Shown in pieces: positions 21,791 through 33,843 of a stretch of DNA of 64,000 nucleotides. Every line of letters starts with the position of its first letter. Position 1 is the stretch's first letter. The stretch is from Siderastrea radians. Taxonomy: Eukaryota > Cnidaria > Anthozoa > Scleractinia > Rhizangiidae. The translations under genes and the position numbers were made by a program. Under the pieces are notes generated by a model, which did not search any database, was not told where the DNA came from, and was given only the letters and a program-made list of their open reading frames with translations. Location: contig OZ024888.1 in the NCBI GenBank assembly GCA_964017195.1, positions 13,339,701-13,403,700 of the forward strand, written 5' to 3'.

Positions 21791-24090
21791 GCCTTGTTTG
21801 TTAATTACCTTTACTGAGATATTGCGCAAATATTGCTATTTTAAACCAGCTGGTTCTAAAATTATTTGGGTCGATGCAACATGGAATTAAATATTGTGTT
21901 TGCATGTTCGAGATATGAAGACTTCGATGTTTAACCCATGTCTTCAAGGAATTAAATGTTTATGTGAAGAATCGCATAATGTACTAATATTCTCACCGCA
22001 ATTGCTTTATTTAAGCTAGAGAAGGATAACCCTTCTATAAAATGAAGTTACCCATTAAAGACCAACCTAAAACTGAGTTTGTCTTTAGTGCCTAGCGTGT
22101 CAGGGATATTTATATGCTTCCATTAGAAGCCATTTATCCTTTAAGACCTATATAGTTTACGATAAGCTAAATTGAATTCACTCTTCGAATGATCACATTT
22201 CTGTTTGGGGACAGTGTGAAAAGCCTCCAAATTTGCGAAATCCTGAATATCAGCTTCTAAAGGTGGTTACATGTAGCTTCAACTGTTTTTTTTTTCTGAA
22301 CAGATCAAGCTAGATATTAAGTGAATAGATTAAATATCACTGTGAATTTCCCGGTTGCAGGATTGTTTCACTTGTTGTTCACCGCAGTAAGGGACTCGAA
22401 TTAAGAAAAACGTTTTTGGAACTGTACTACCCAGTTGCAGATCTTGGTAAGTATTTTATACTAAAAATTAAATGTTTTAAGAACTTTACGACAAGACGGG
22501 ATATTAAAACCACTCTTTACAAGAAGGATATGTTTCCAAGCCTTTGCTTAAGATGAAACTTGAACTAACGAAAAATTGAAGAAAGAGTGCAACTCTAGCT
22601 ACCAAAGAAGACTTGAAAATAACGTCTAAGGTCCCAATTATCGCTTTGTAATACGTACAGTGCAACAAAAAGCAACACACTCACTTGCAAGAACTCTTAT
22701 TTTAATTTCACGTGGACGTTTTGCAATTTTAATCACAAACGCAAATGTTAGAGCCAAATGGTAAGTACTTTAATTAACACGACAGGACAGTGCCGCTCAA
22801 AAGGTTTTTAGTAGAATGGTGAAACTTCATAATTTCATCCACAGACTTTGATGAACCACTGAGTCAGGGGATAAAAACTCGTGAGAGAATTAGAAGTTGG
22901 GAATTGTGGCCTGAGTTCCTAGTTTGAGTTCCTATAACTTTACGAACATAACTTTATTAACATAAGTTTAACATAAGTTTCATAGTTTCTACTCGCATTC
23001 TCCGTGTTTGCCGGCCGCAGTTCATATAATTTGTTCATAGTTTATTAATTTATAATTAGTTTATAATTTATTTGTTTCTCCTCAAATTGTTGTTTCCAGT
23101 GACGTAAGCTGTTTGCTTGCTTCCCACCATTTCTCGCTTTCTGTATTTTCAAGGTCACTGGCGATGCTCCACTAAAAAGGGAGTAAATATCTGCTCTAAA
23201 GCTCAAGTCTCAGCTGTATTAAAGTCATCTAGACTGTTGTTTGGAGAAACATTAAATCTGCAGGATAGCTTGAACAAGCAGTAGAATTACCGTTCTCCCG
23301 GAGCTCAATGCTGTCTCGAAGACAAGGCAGAAGTTTTCAACTATCCAAAAAATTTTTACCTCATTTATTTCAATTGTCTTCACACAAGTTGTGCAGATTA
23401 AAAACGGTTCTGTTCAAATCATATAAGACCGAATCTACATTCTTGCGAAAACTAGAATCGTTCCTCTCTTTTTCGCTAAACTGAATTCATCCAGTTGCAA
23501 GTTTTGTTCTCTCGACCATTTTATTCTCACGTTTGCACTCTTTCAGTCTCAAAGGATGCAAATTTATTCTCCTTTCTATTTGTTGTACACCACTTTTAAT
23601 GTCAGACAAGTAAAAGTCTAATATCAGTAAAATGCTTTCTAGTTAATTGGATTCCTTGTTTTTAAAGTCGTTTCAATTTATCTGAAATATCGATCAATTT
23701 ATCTGAAATAAGGTCTGAATAATTATGCTTAATAGATTTTCGTTGGGTCGACTGAGAAAGTCAAAGAGAAAGGCGCATCTTGCAATCACTTGACGCCAAA
23801 CATTTCCTTTGCCGATTCTATCGCAATGTTTTGACAGCGTTTTCGAAACATTTTGCCATCAGTACGGCCCTTTAGCTGAATTATAAAGCTTAATCATGTA
23901 ACTGATTTCTGTTATCATGAGCTCACACTATAGCCAGTGGAAAATATATGGCAAGGATCTAAATGTTGAAGCTTCCTCTATTATATTTAGTTGCCAATAA
24001 AAAAAAGCAAGCAAACAAAAGTATCTGAAATACAATCACTACAATCAATAAAAAAAATTATTGGAAATTGCATTTAGTGAGTTTGATTTA
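21791..24090 (+). repeat. Diverged tandem unit 2 of about 2.3 kb
   Basis: It repeats the unit 1 landmarks: CAGCTGGTTCTAAAATTA (21848), GGATATTTATATGC (22112), TTTCTGTTTGGGG (22200), AAATTGAAGAA (22573) and TTGTTGTACACCACTTTTAA (23579). The core 22361-22446 keeps a TTGCAG acceptor and a G|GTAAGTATT donor. Coding frames are stopped, so the product, if any, may be non-coding. Confidence 0.65.
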
Positions 24091-25460
24091 GGTGTTTTAT
24101 GTACAGAAAATAGAGTTGGTAAACTCATTTGAAAATTATCTCATTGGTATTATTAATTTATTGACATTACATACTGCAAACGAATTGTTGTTTTCGCAGC
24201 TGGTTCGGAGAATTAATTGGGGTTTTTCCAACCTGCATAAAGAGATACTAGTTCGAAACAAAAAGTGTTCGACGTTTATCCCATATCTTTAAGGAATTAA
24301 ATGCTCATTAAAAAAATATTACATGTTCATATTAAGAATCAAATTATAAATGTTTCTGCTTAATTGTAGACGGATAATCTGTTAGGGAACAACCTAAAAC
24401 TCACTTTCTCACTTGAACCGTGTCAAGGTTATTTATATGCTTCCATTGGAAGCGATTTACCCGTAAAGAGTCACGTAACTTACAAACAGCTAAAAATGAA
24501 AGCACTTTACGTATGATTAGATTTCTGTTTAAGGAACCAGTGAAAGGCTTTTAAGTTTGCGAAATTCTGAATAAAGCATGGAACAGCGGATGAAATAAGT
24601 GTAAACAATAAGCTAAGTGAATTGATTATATATATATCACTGTGAAATTTCCTGGTTGCAGGTTTTTTTCAGCTTTTGTTAAGCCCAGCGAGGAACGCGT
24701 AGAAGAGCACTGTGACCTTACCAACTACCCTTGCAGATCTTGGTAAGTATTTTATACTGAAATTTAATCGTTTTGAGTACTTTACAAGAAGAGGAGACAG
24801 TCAAAACTACTCTGTACAAATGGTTATGTTGCCAAATCTTTGATGAAGACGAAATTAAACCAACTAAAAATTGAAGAAAGATTGCCTTTCTGGTTTTTGT
24901 CGATAAGTATTTGAAATGATATGCTGTAAGTGCAGTGGACTACGCTAGAGTCTGAGGTCCCAAACCTCGGTTTGGAATACGTACCGTACCGCAAAACAAA
25001 CAGCAACACTAACTTGCAAGCACTGTTCAAGAATTTTTATTTAAATGGTCAAGTTTTAGCATTTTATTCACAAAGGTAAAACTTGGAACCAATTGTCAGA
25101 ATGTAAATAATATTAGCACAACGTGAAAAGGCCGAATGAATGGTAGCACTTTATAATTTCTTCTACACACTTGGACGTTGGGATCACCTTAAATAAAACA
25201 GTGTTGGTTCTGTCCGTGAAAGGGTTAAGACCTCGTGAGACGATTCAAAGTTGGGAATTATGGCTTAATTTGAGCTTTCATAATTTTACCAAATATTGTT
25301 TATGATGTGCCTCAAATTCTGAGGCGTGGAAATTATTGAAGTCACTTTCATAGCTTTTTCTCGTACTCTTCGTGTTGTTGGGCACATTTAGTATCATTTG
25401 ATCATAGTTCGGTTGTTTTTAAAATGGCGCATCTACATAAACGACCGATATTTAGTGAAT
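24091..25460 (+). repeat. Diverged tandem unit 3
   Basis: Shared landmarks are CGCAGCTGGTTCGGAGAATT (24197), TTATTTATATGCTTCC (24429), TTTCTGTTTAAGG (24523), a core 24662-24742 with GGTTGCAG acceptor and GGTAAGTATT donor, and AAATTGAAGAA (24869). The core's frames contain stops. Confidence 0.6.
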
Positions 25461-26050
25461 AACTCATGCATCATTATGAATTTTTCATTTGGTTTTCTGT
25501 TAACCCAACTGAGGAAAACAAAGAAGAGTCTTTTGGCAAGTAGCTTTGCTAAACCTGTGTGAGTATTTTATAGCTAAATACAGTTCTACATGATAGCAAC
25601 TGTTTAGAACTGTCTAATAAAAATCAAGGTGAATTTCCACAACTGCAGGTTAGCTTTCTTTGTTAGTCTCACTGAGAAACCCGAAGAAGGTCTTTTTACC
25701 GGACTGGTAGCCTTGGCAAGTATTGCACCACGTGTTTGCTCTCTTTTTCAACACAGTTTTGCTCTAAAACCGGCACAGTCAGTCAGTAATTGCTAAGCTA
25801 TAAGAAGGTTTACTGTTAACACTCAGCACAGTTCATATCTTCAATCTCTATAGAAGAGAACCGATCAAAATAACTTAAGATACGATTATAGACTTGCCAT
25901 ATTTCCTTTTTTTGTGTCCTATATTAACATGTTCATCTTCAGTTTTATCATTCACCTTCCAAATAACGTTTTGTACTTGCGTGTCGGTATCGATCTTGCT
26001 GAACTGCACAATTTTTATTTAACAACACGGTTTTAGAGAGACTATGGCCG
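25461..26050 (+). repeat. Partial copies of the tandem core
   Basis: Two further decayed cores lie close together: near 25500-25560, with a GTGAGTATTTTATA donor, and 25649-25715, with a CTGCAG acceptor and a G|GCAAGTATT donor. The tail near 25976-26035 (ACTTGCGTGTCGG, then TTTAACAACACGGTTTT) matches unit 1 near 20800-20868. Confidence 0.5.
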
Positions 26051-28162
26051 TATGTCATCAGTTGATGTCACAGAGAAACACAAAAAATACGTTTTCAGCA
26101 GCTAGCGTTCACAAGTATAGTGTGCTTTGGCTATTCAAACGGATACTAAAAATAGATGACATCGTCCCTTTAACCACTCGAGCCCAGCGTAGACTGGACA
26201 TTATTAACTGAAAATATTTTTAAACACCATATCCAGTATAGCTGGAAAACGTCAAGACGAACTCACAGAAATTATGGCGAATGGTGCAAGGAATGCAGAG
26301 GAAACACTTCAGGGTTTTGATGACGTCACGTTAAGAGGTGAGAAGAAATGTGAAGAAATTAATACAATATAGATGTTAAATGTGGAACTTGGTATTTGCA
26401 AGTAAACTGTATTCAGTGTGTCAGTAAGAAATTCGAGAACCCGACAGAAGTCAAAACGATGAAAGTCCTCGTCCTGTAATCTAAACTTTGAGCTACAAGA
26501 AGGCTCCTTGTAAACCGAGGCAATAATTTAATTTATGACATTTATTAGGATCCAGAGTCGGGCACGGAGACCGTAACCATGTAAGCTTAAGTCCACGCAA
26601 ACCATGAATTGTAACGGCAAGTTTGTTACTTTACAAACAATTGCGCCACCGTAAGTTACAAAACCGCCTTGATAAGGAAAATTTCCGTGAGAATACTATC
26701 TTATGAGAAAATTAGTAGTGTAAGTTCCGCTTGGTTATTGCAAAGTTGCCTTTAGTTCGAGCTAAGGTCTGCTTGACTCTGCAGTATTAACATATGTGTG
26801 AAAATCCTCAATAGGCAGTCGGGAAAGAGATTCTGTACACAACAATTGGTTGTTAAAAATAAGTTCTTGCAAATTGAGAACTAGATCGCGTAGACCCGGC
26901 GTTTATTATGAAGGGATATTTTTCATCATTGTTGAAAGGCTTAGTTTTTGGTCTTTAGTACTTCAGGTTCACTAAAAATAAGGCAGAAAATGTCACCAGT
27001 TTCGTCTGTAGTCAGCAATTCGAAACAAGGCGGGAACATTAGGTACTCAGTAGAGAGTGGAGTACATTACGTCAACTTAATTTGGCTATATTGAGCAAAA
27101 TAAATTGAGCTGAAGTTCATGAACCCTTTTTTAAATTGCTATGACTAATGTTCAATGAGAATCAGCAACACAAAGGTTTATTTTGAAATAAATGCTGGTA
27201 CCTCGAATAAATGCTCCCGGGTTTTATTTAAAACTTGACCGTGTTTACCCGGCGTTTATTCGAGACCCGGGCTTTTATGGAGAAAATACGGCAATTTAAA
27301 ATCGACGGCGCCTGAAACAGTACAGTACAACACCGTGACACTAACAAATAGGCTAATTATGATGACTATGTACATTTCTCCTGTTAACAATTTACTTTTT
27401 GTACAGAACGTTCCTTTTAGTCTACCTGTATAGGTAAATCGTAACTCCAACTTTAATGTTCCGAGTGTTCTCATCTCATTATTATTGCACCTAAACTGTC
27501 GTATTTGACAAGCTACGTCATTTATTGAGCATTCTGATAATTGCCATATTAGTTTGGTCTAAGAAATTTATTTTGGTCGATTATCATCCTTGATTGCATT
27601 TAATATTAGTTTGGTTTAATATTAGTTTAATATTAGTTTTTGCCATATTAGTTTGGTCTAAGAACTTTATTTTCGTCCATTATCATCCGTGATTGCATTT
27701 GATATTAGTTCTACTTTCTTTCTTACTGTAAATAAAAACTGGTTTTCTTGAGATCCACTGTCCTTGAATTTAAGAACGTTCCATACTTTGAGAAAGCTAT
27801 TTAAGATATCCATTTAGAGTGCTTTTTAATTGAGATTTGTAAAACCAAAACCAAAGTATACCCAGTCACAACAAACACATATTACCCAATCAGAAGTCCA
27901 ATTCGAAAAGTGAATTGGCCGCAAAGCTTCCTGATTGAAGCAAATGCTTGTATCAGGGGCCGGGTGTGGTAAAACGCGAGCTAATAAAACGCGATCGCTT
28001 TTCGGTTTTACTCTTGATTGGATGAGAAAGTGTCAAGCACTGAGTAAAGTAAAGCAAAACCAAACAAAACACAAATTTCTTTTGACACTCAATTGAAGAC
28101 CGCTCTAAGACCCTTATAATCAACGAGTTGAGCTAATATCTGAATATTAATTTTAGCAATAG
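26051..28162. other. Gene-free stretch with a short tandem duplication
   Basis: The only structure I see is a roughly 72 bp direct repeat, TTGCCATATTAGTTTGGTCT and onward, at 27541-27612 and 27640-27711 (period 99), separated by TAATATTAGTTT repeats. A missing 5' part of the TTC4-like gene could lie here. Confidence 0.45.
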
Positions 28163-31100
28163 CTGAAGTGTACAAGCTTGATGGTAACGAAGAATTCATG
28201 CACAAAAATTTCAGCAACGCTATTTACTTCTTTACGGAGGGAATTAATGTGAGCTGCAAGGATGAAGAACTAAAGGCTAAACTTTACAACAACAGGGCTG
28301 CAGCTAATTTTCATTTGGGTGAGGATATTTGTATTTTTCTCAGCTTTAATAAGCTTCAAGCTTATTTTAAACTGAACCTAATCAACACAGAATACCTTGA
28401 GAGAAAATCAATCAATCGATCGATCATTTTTTTAATTACTTACTTAATTTATTTTTTATTTATTTGCATTATTTCACTCACAGGAAATTACAACGAATCA
28501 CTAAGTGATGCAAAAGTTGCTATTAACTTGCAGCCACGTTACATCAAAGCGATTGTAAGAGGTACGTTTTCTTGGAAAGAGAGTCTGTCCTATTAAATTA
28601 TAGAGATAGCTGTGAATTTACTGCTACATTGTAGAGAGAGACTACAATCCTAGCGCTATACCCTATACCCTATTTTTATGGCTAATTCTGCATCTAAAAG
28701 AACTGCGGTTTTCACTACGAAAATAAGTAGTTTGGAGATTATATTCACCTGAATTTTGGAACTTGAACCCTCTGAAGTCTTCCCTAACAATGTCACAAGT
28801 TCACAGACCGTGGGAAAGTTTGTGCACGTCGAAAATAGTTCTTGAATTCTCCAGTTCTACACCATTTCATAAAACGTAAGTGAAGCTTGCCGGTTCCTTT
28901 AAGACCGTTTACAGACCGTAAACCATCTAGGAGAAAATCTAATTCAAGGGCTGCGAAACTTACGCCATTAATTGATAATGGTGATGCCAACTACAGTAAT
29001 TGGACGCTTCTCGAAGAAAGGTCCAACGTCACTTATATTGTTAAATGCGTCCTAAATCGAATAAGATCATATGCTTTTGTTTCTTGACCTTTTTTTTAAT
29101 GCTTCGTTTATTTACTACAAAACTTACAAGTCATTTCTTACTTATAATACATCACTTAGGTACAATATATTGCTTACGTCAAGCTATAATACATCGCTTA
29201 TACTTAAACACATTTACTTACTGGAAAACATCACTTACTTAGATACGTTACTTAATTACAATTCATCACCACTTACTTACAATACAACGCTAATTACTTA
29301 CAATACTTCACTAACTGGCTTACACTGCATATCACATTACCTGTCTACAACACGCTACGTTACTTACTTACTACAAACATCCCTTAGAAATTACAAAATA
29401 AACCGGCTAACATAAATTACTGATAGTGTAATAAATATTTACCTCTACATAAAATCTTTCCATTTCACATGTGAGTGAGTTTGTTCTTACGTATGGCAAT
29501 ATATTTTTCCAGCTCTATTTATTCTTGCACGGAAACGACAAAATCCGCAAATTGATATTTTTTTTGTTATTTTTTGCGCAGATGAACAGGAAATACTTGC
29601 CCATAAGAATAAGGTGGTTTAGGGTTTGAAGCGAAGAGGAGCCTTTTAAGACGCCATGTAATATTTCGTATTCTGTCAAAACTGGCGCACTATGCTTTTT
29701 GCATAGTGAGCGGTACCACTCAGTAAATTCATTCCAAAAAGATACGGCCAATGAGCAGTGCACAAAAAGATGTGTGATAGATTGCTCTGTGTCAGGGCAA
29801 AATGGACAAATAGGTGAATCGATTTTTTTTTTCATTTTGTAGATGAGACTATTGGTACTAAGTATATTGTGTATTACTTTAACTTGAAACACAGATAATT
29901 TGACTTCCTTTGTTACAACAAAGGGAGGTGAGTACACTTTTCGGCGTTGCGATGGATCAAAACCTCACTTGACGAAATTTTTTGTCTGCCGTAGGTGGAG
30001 GGAGATTTTTTCGATTAATCAACAGATGGTAAATTGTTCTACACGTTAGGCATTCTATAGTTGGTGTAGAGGAGGAGAGTTCTTCGGTTTGCAATTTTAA
30101 CAGTTATTTCCAAGAACTTGGTATTGCAGATAAAATCCCGTAATATTGTAGAAAGTTGCAGTTTAGATGGAATTTCTGTCGGAAAGACTGAAAAGAAAGA
30201 AAGCTTTTTTTGTGTTCATCTACGAGACTGGATACATTTTTACTACCGCTTTGGTCCCAATTTTTGAAGAACACTGACATTTTGTTTAGTTTTATAAACT
30301 GATTATTCCAAATAATTTGATTTAATACGTCGTTTTTAGTCTTAGGTATACGTTATCGGCTAACTCTTGCCAGTACACTATTATATCTTTATCAATTTCG
30401 GAAGCGATTTGTCTAAATTTATGCACTTGGCATTGTAGTTGCAGTCGAAGATTAGTGTGCCACCTACACTTGATAGCTTTCCATGGTGCGTCATCTGTAG
30501 AGCGTAAGCGCTTTACCCAACATAGTTTTAAAGCTTTATCGAATGCCGTGAAGTCAGTTATGTTTAGACCTCCTTCTTCTTGGCATTTTATGATCGTAGA
30601 TTTTTTAATTTTAGGCTGCTTATACTTCCAAATGAACTTAAAAATTATTTTGTTGACCTCTTCGGTAAAGCCATCAGGGGTGTTAAGCACGCTGTTAACA
30701 AACGTGAGTTCGACAGCGCAAAATGTTTTGACTATATTAAAGGGAAGGGTTCACGGTTTAGCGCATGCTCATGAGTCTAAATGCTGTTTTTTCGCCTGTG
30801 CACTCTAAAGCGAGTACGCAAGCAATATTATTTCATAACATTGTTAAAGAACCAATCAGAAGCGAGTAGATTGCTCAGGAGTGAAATTTTCTTGCCAAAG
30901 TTTCGCGTTTATTTAATGATCTCTCAACTCTCTGCACGCGCCCTGGCAGCCATTTGACTAAAGCGCGTGCAAATAGCGGTAAATTCATCAACCATGGAAT
31001 AAAACCTTCGGGTCAACAAAAAATTCAACGTTGGCAGTGTTGGTGCAATCCACTAATATTTCCTGCGAATTTAGTCCTCCGCCGTTCTTCTTGAGCTTAC

Positions 31101-32755
31101 TATCGTATGTGATCGCTGAGATACATGTGAGTGGGATTATTACCCGATAAAATTACTAATAAATCGAAAAAATAAGTAATTTGATTAATGCACATGCGCC
31201 GAGCCGTGAACCTGTCCGTTTAATTTTGCCATAAATAGAAATGTCTCTTGGTGACCAAATGTTGAGAATTTCCTGTAACGACCCAAGTTTATCATAAACG
31301 TTTTTTTGGTTGCAAGCTCGTCATTATACGAAAAATATATCCCGAGAGCATATATCGGTTCTTCACTAAGTTTGAAGCTCAAGATTTTATCTTTGCTCAG
31401 ACACGATGATCCTAACCATAATAGTTCCAATTTGGACTGGTTTATCCGAAGGCCGGAAACGCTTTCAAATTTTTCTAGTAGATTGAACAGATTGTTTATC
31501 GATTGAACGTCCTTTACAAATACAGTGGTGTCATCGGCATACTGAGCACGTTTCACAGTTTTCTGGGTGCGATTTCAATGCCTTTTATTGTAGGTGATTG
31601 TCTGATTGCATTCCCGAGAACTTCTATACCTATAATGAAAAGTAATCCCGACAAAGGGCATCCTTGCCGTACCCCTCTTGACCAATTTCGCCTCACCATC
31701 TTACTGCCTCGGGACCTTTCTTTGAAATATAATCTGTCAGTCACTTCTTTGTCTCTAATGATGAGTCAGCAACAGTATTTTACCGTAAGCTGGGTGATAA
31801 GTGGCTAATATTATAATTCAGTTGCATTTGTCGGTCTCTGTCCAACACTATTGTGTTATAATCTCCCAACTATGCCTGACAAATCAAACGTCAGTAAAGA
31901 GATAATCATTTGTACGTGTTCACTTTTTATATCGTTAGGGGCAAGTGCCTCTGTACAGCTGAATCAGTTTGAGGAAGCAGTCAAGTGGTGTGATAAGGGA
32001 TTAGCTGTATCCTTCATTATAGAGGCTTTGTTATGTTCATCTTGAAAACGTGAAGCGGTTACCGCTAACGGTATTTTGTCATTTCAAAGTTATCCATATT
32101 GTGGATTATAGCATGTGTTATAATTAAGAACGATTTTATAGTCATTATGTCACAGGAGTGGGACAAAGAAAAAATCTGAGTCAAGGATGGCAGTCAAACC
32201 GATGACCTTCCGTGCAGCGGTCTGACGCTGTAACCACTGAGCTACTGGGAGACTATAGGGTTGGTCATATCCACTAGGTTCATTATTACACGCATCCTGC
32301 TGCTAGGATCAGCAATGTCAAAGGCGTCCTGTGTGATGAAAAATAAAGAAAGATGGTAATTTTAAATTCTAAGCCCATCTTTCTTTCATTATTAAATGTT
32401 AATAACTTTAACTTTCCAATACCTGACCTCCAAACTTTCTTCCGTCAAACCCTTAAATGCCGTGACGGTGACTTGACGTGACTTTTTTAAGTAAATAAAA
32501 GTTAAGAAAAACAGAGATAAACGGGGAAGAAAATGAAATAAACCAAGGCGTTTTCACAAACTAAACCCATTTTCAAATTCCATTCTATTAGTTTATTTGT
32601 AATCTTTGCAACTGGCATGTTACAATCTTGACTTGTCAAAGATTGACAAAAATAACCAGAAGCTATTGGTATTGAGGAGCAGGTCTATCAAAGAACAAAG
32701 TAATCTGCAAGACAGCGAAGAAGAGAAAGCGAAGGATCAGGCAGAAACTCAAACG
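28163..32755 (+). CDS. TTC4-like TPR co-chaperone gene, internal exons
   Basis: Four in-phase exons fit: 28163-28318 (YKLDGNEEFMHKNFSNAI, then LYNNRAAANFHLG), 28484-28561 (NYNESLSDAKVAINLQP, RYIKAIVRG), 31939-32006 (QLNQFEEAVKWCDKGLA) and 32642-32755 (IDKNNQKLLVLRSRSIKE then an acidic tail). All introns are GT-AG. Order and spacing follow the three TPR motifs of TTC4, a cytosolic Hsp90/Hsp70 co-chaperone; GN, NRAAA and AI.RG anchor the match. I did not find the N-terminal exon or the C-terminal wheel-domain exons, so the gene is partial here or a truncated copy. The 3.4 kb intron 28562-31938 contains a LINE on the opposite strand. Confidence 0.65.
29089..31830 (-). mobile_element. 5'-truncated non-LTR retrotransposon (LINE) in a TTC4 intron
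   Basis: Minus-strand reverse-transcriptase blocks appear in order: RGVRQGCPLSGLLFI (about 31680-31640), YADDTTVFV (about 31540), GLRINQSKLE, then C-terminal RT/thumb sequence from about 31219 and 30736 down. A CCHC-like motif, CPFCPDTEQSITHLFVHC, lies near 29830-29780. The frame stops at 29515. A one-base shift lies near 31555 and others are likely, so this is a dead copy. The 3' untranslated part 29089-29514 is full of TAAGTAAGT-type repeats and ends in AATAAA and a short A-tract. A 479 bp MITE (30741-31219) interrupts it. Confidence 0.75.
30741..31219. mobile_element. TTAA-flanked MITE inside the LINE
   Basis: TTAA|AGGGAAGGGTTCACGG and CCGTGAACCTGTCCGT|TTAA are imperfect inverted ends; TTAA is duplicated at 30737-30740 and 31220-31223. 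GCGCATG and CAT follow in both arms. Removing the insert and one TTAA puts GKI directly in frame with NIVKTF in the LINE protein, confirming the boundaries. Piggybac-like and Kolobok-like families both use TTAA. Confidence 0.75.
32141..32256 (-). mobile_element. tRNA-derived SINE
   Basis: On the minus strand an A box TAGCTCAGTGGTTACAGCG (32244-32226) and a B box GGTTTGACTGCC (32200-32189) are correctly spaced. They are followed by GACTCAGATTTTTTCTTTG and TCCCACTCCTGTGACA. I recall this A/B head plus CTCAGATTTTTCTTTGTCCCAC body from a common coral SINE. The B box deviates from GGTTCGANTCC, so it is not a functional tRNA. Confidence 0.6.
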
Positions 32756-33843
32756 GTAAGTCAGTTGGTACGAAGAACAAAGCACGTGAAACATGCGAAA
32801 ATCTGTCTGTATTGTCATCGGCTTGAGAATTGTGAATTACTTTTTTCAAAGTGAGATTTAAATAAATTCATAAAGTGGGATTGGCGATCCTTTAAGTGTG
32901 CTCATACTGGAGACAGTGATACGAGAACAAATAACTCCCACAAAGAGGCAGCACAATAAGAAGTGCTGGAAGCTCTGTCTACTGTTCTGATTTCTCGCTT
33001 GATATCTTACGATAGCTTAGACAGTTTGTAAATTTCTTACGTTATTGATGACTTTTAATACAAATTACAACAGAGCTACAGCCTAGGGTAAAACTAGCCC
33101 ATTCGATAAAAAGACAGCAACCTTTTTAACATCTACAAGTAAAGCGAAATGACCATTTCCTGCAACAACCAGGGACGTTGCTAAACATTGGAATGAATCG
33201 TTCCGTTCCTTACTGTTCCGTTCTGTTTCGTTTCATTTCAATGTCTTTCTGGTATATTCTGGCTCATCGTAGTACAATTCCGATTCATTCCTGTTTAGTT
33301 CGGTATATTCTGTTCCGGTGTTTAGCAATACCCGCAAATTCAGAGGCGGCTGCACTGACAATGCGCCACCGGTGAGGGTAAAAGAAGGAATGAGTTTAAG
33401 GAATGGCATGTAGCGTGACTAGCGGAATAGCATAATTATGCGGAACGTTATATCTGCAGAATGACTCGAACAAATACATCGAAATGAAAAGCTCGTCCTT
33501 TTTTCGAGCCAATTTGCCCGAGCAGCCGCTTTTTGTGATGTGCGGGCTCAACTCCAACGGCAGTCGAAGAGGTCGGCAGTAAGCCAAATATCGGGTGAAG
33601 TAGATCCGAATGATCGGAATTTTCGAACATTTTCTCCTGAAAAGCATAATCTTTTAGACTTTTCTTCGATTGTTAACCCAGAAGACGCTACCTTTCAACC
33701 AAAATTCTCTGGTCAAATTTTCCAGCTAACACAGGCAGGTCAATGCAAGAGGGGAGTTAAAATTTCACTGCATGCATGCAAGCATGCGGCTGGGACAGGT
33801 ATTGCTACTCTTGCTTCAAGTTGTTTCTTTCTATTTTTGAAGC
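32756..33843. other. Stretch with decayed pentamer repeat and an unassigned frame
   Basis: 33195-33320 is a degenerate TTCCG/TTCTG-rich simple repeat. A plus-strand open block (about 33540-33800) encodes a Ser/Pro-containing sequence that I cannot assign; see findings. Confidence 0.35.
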
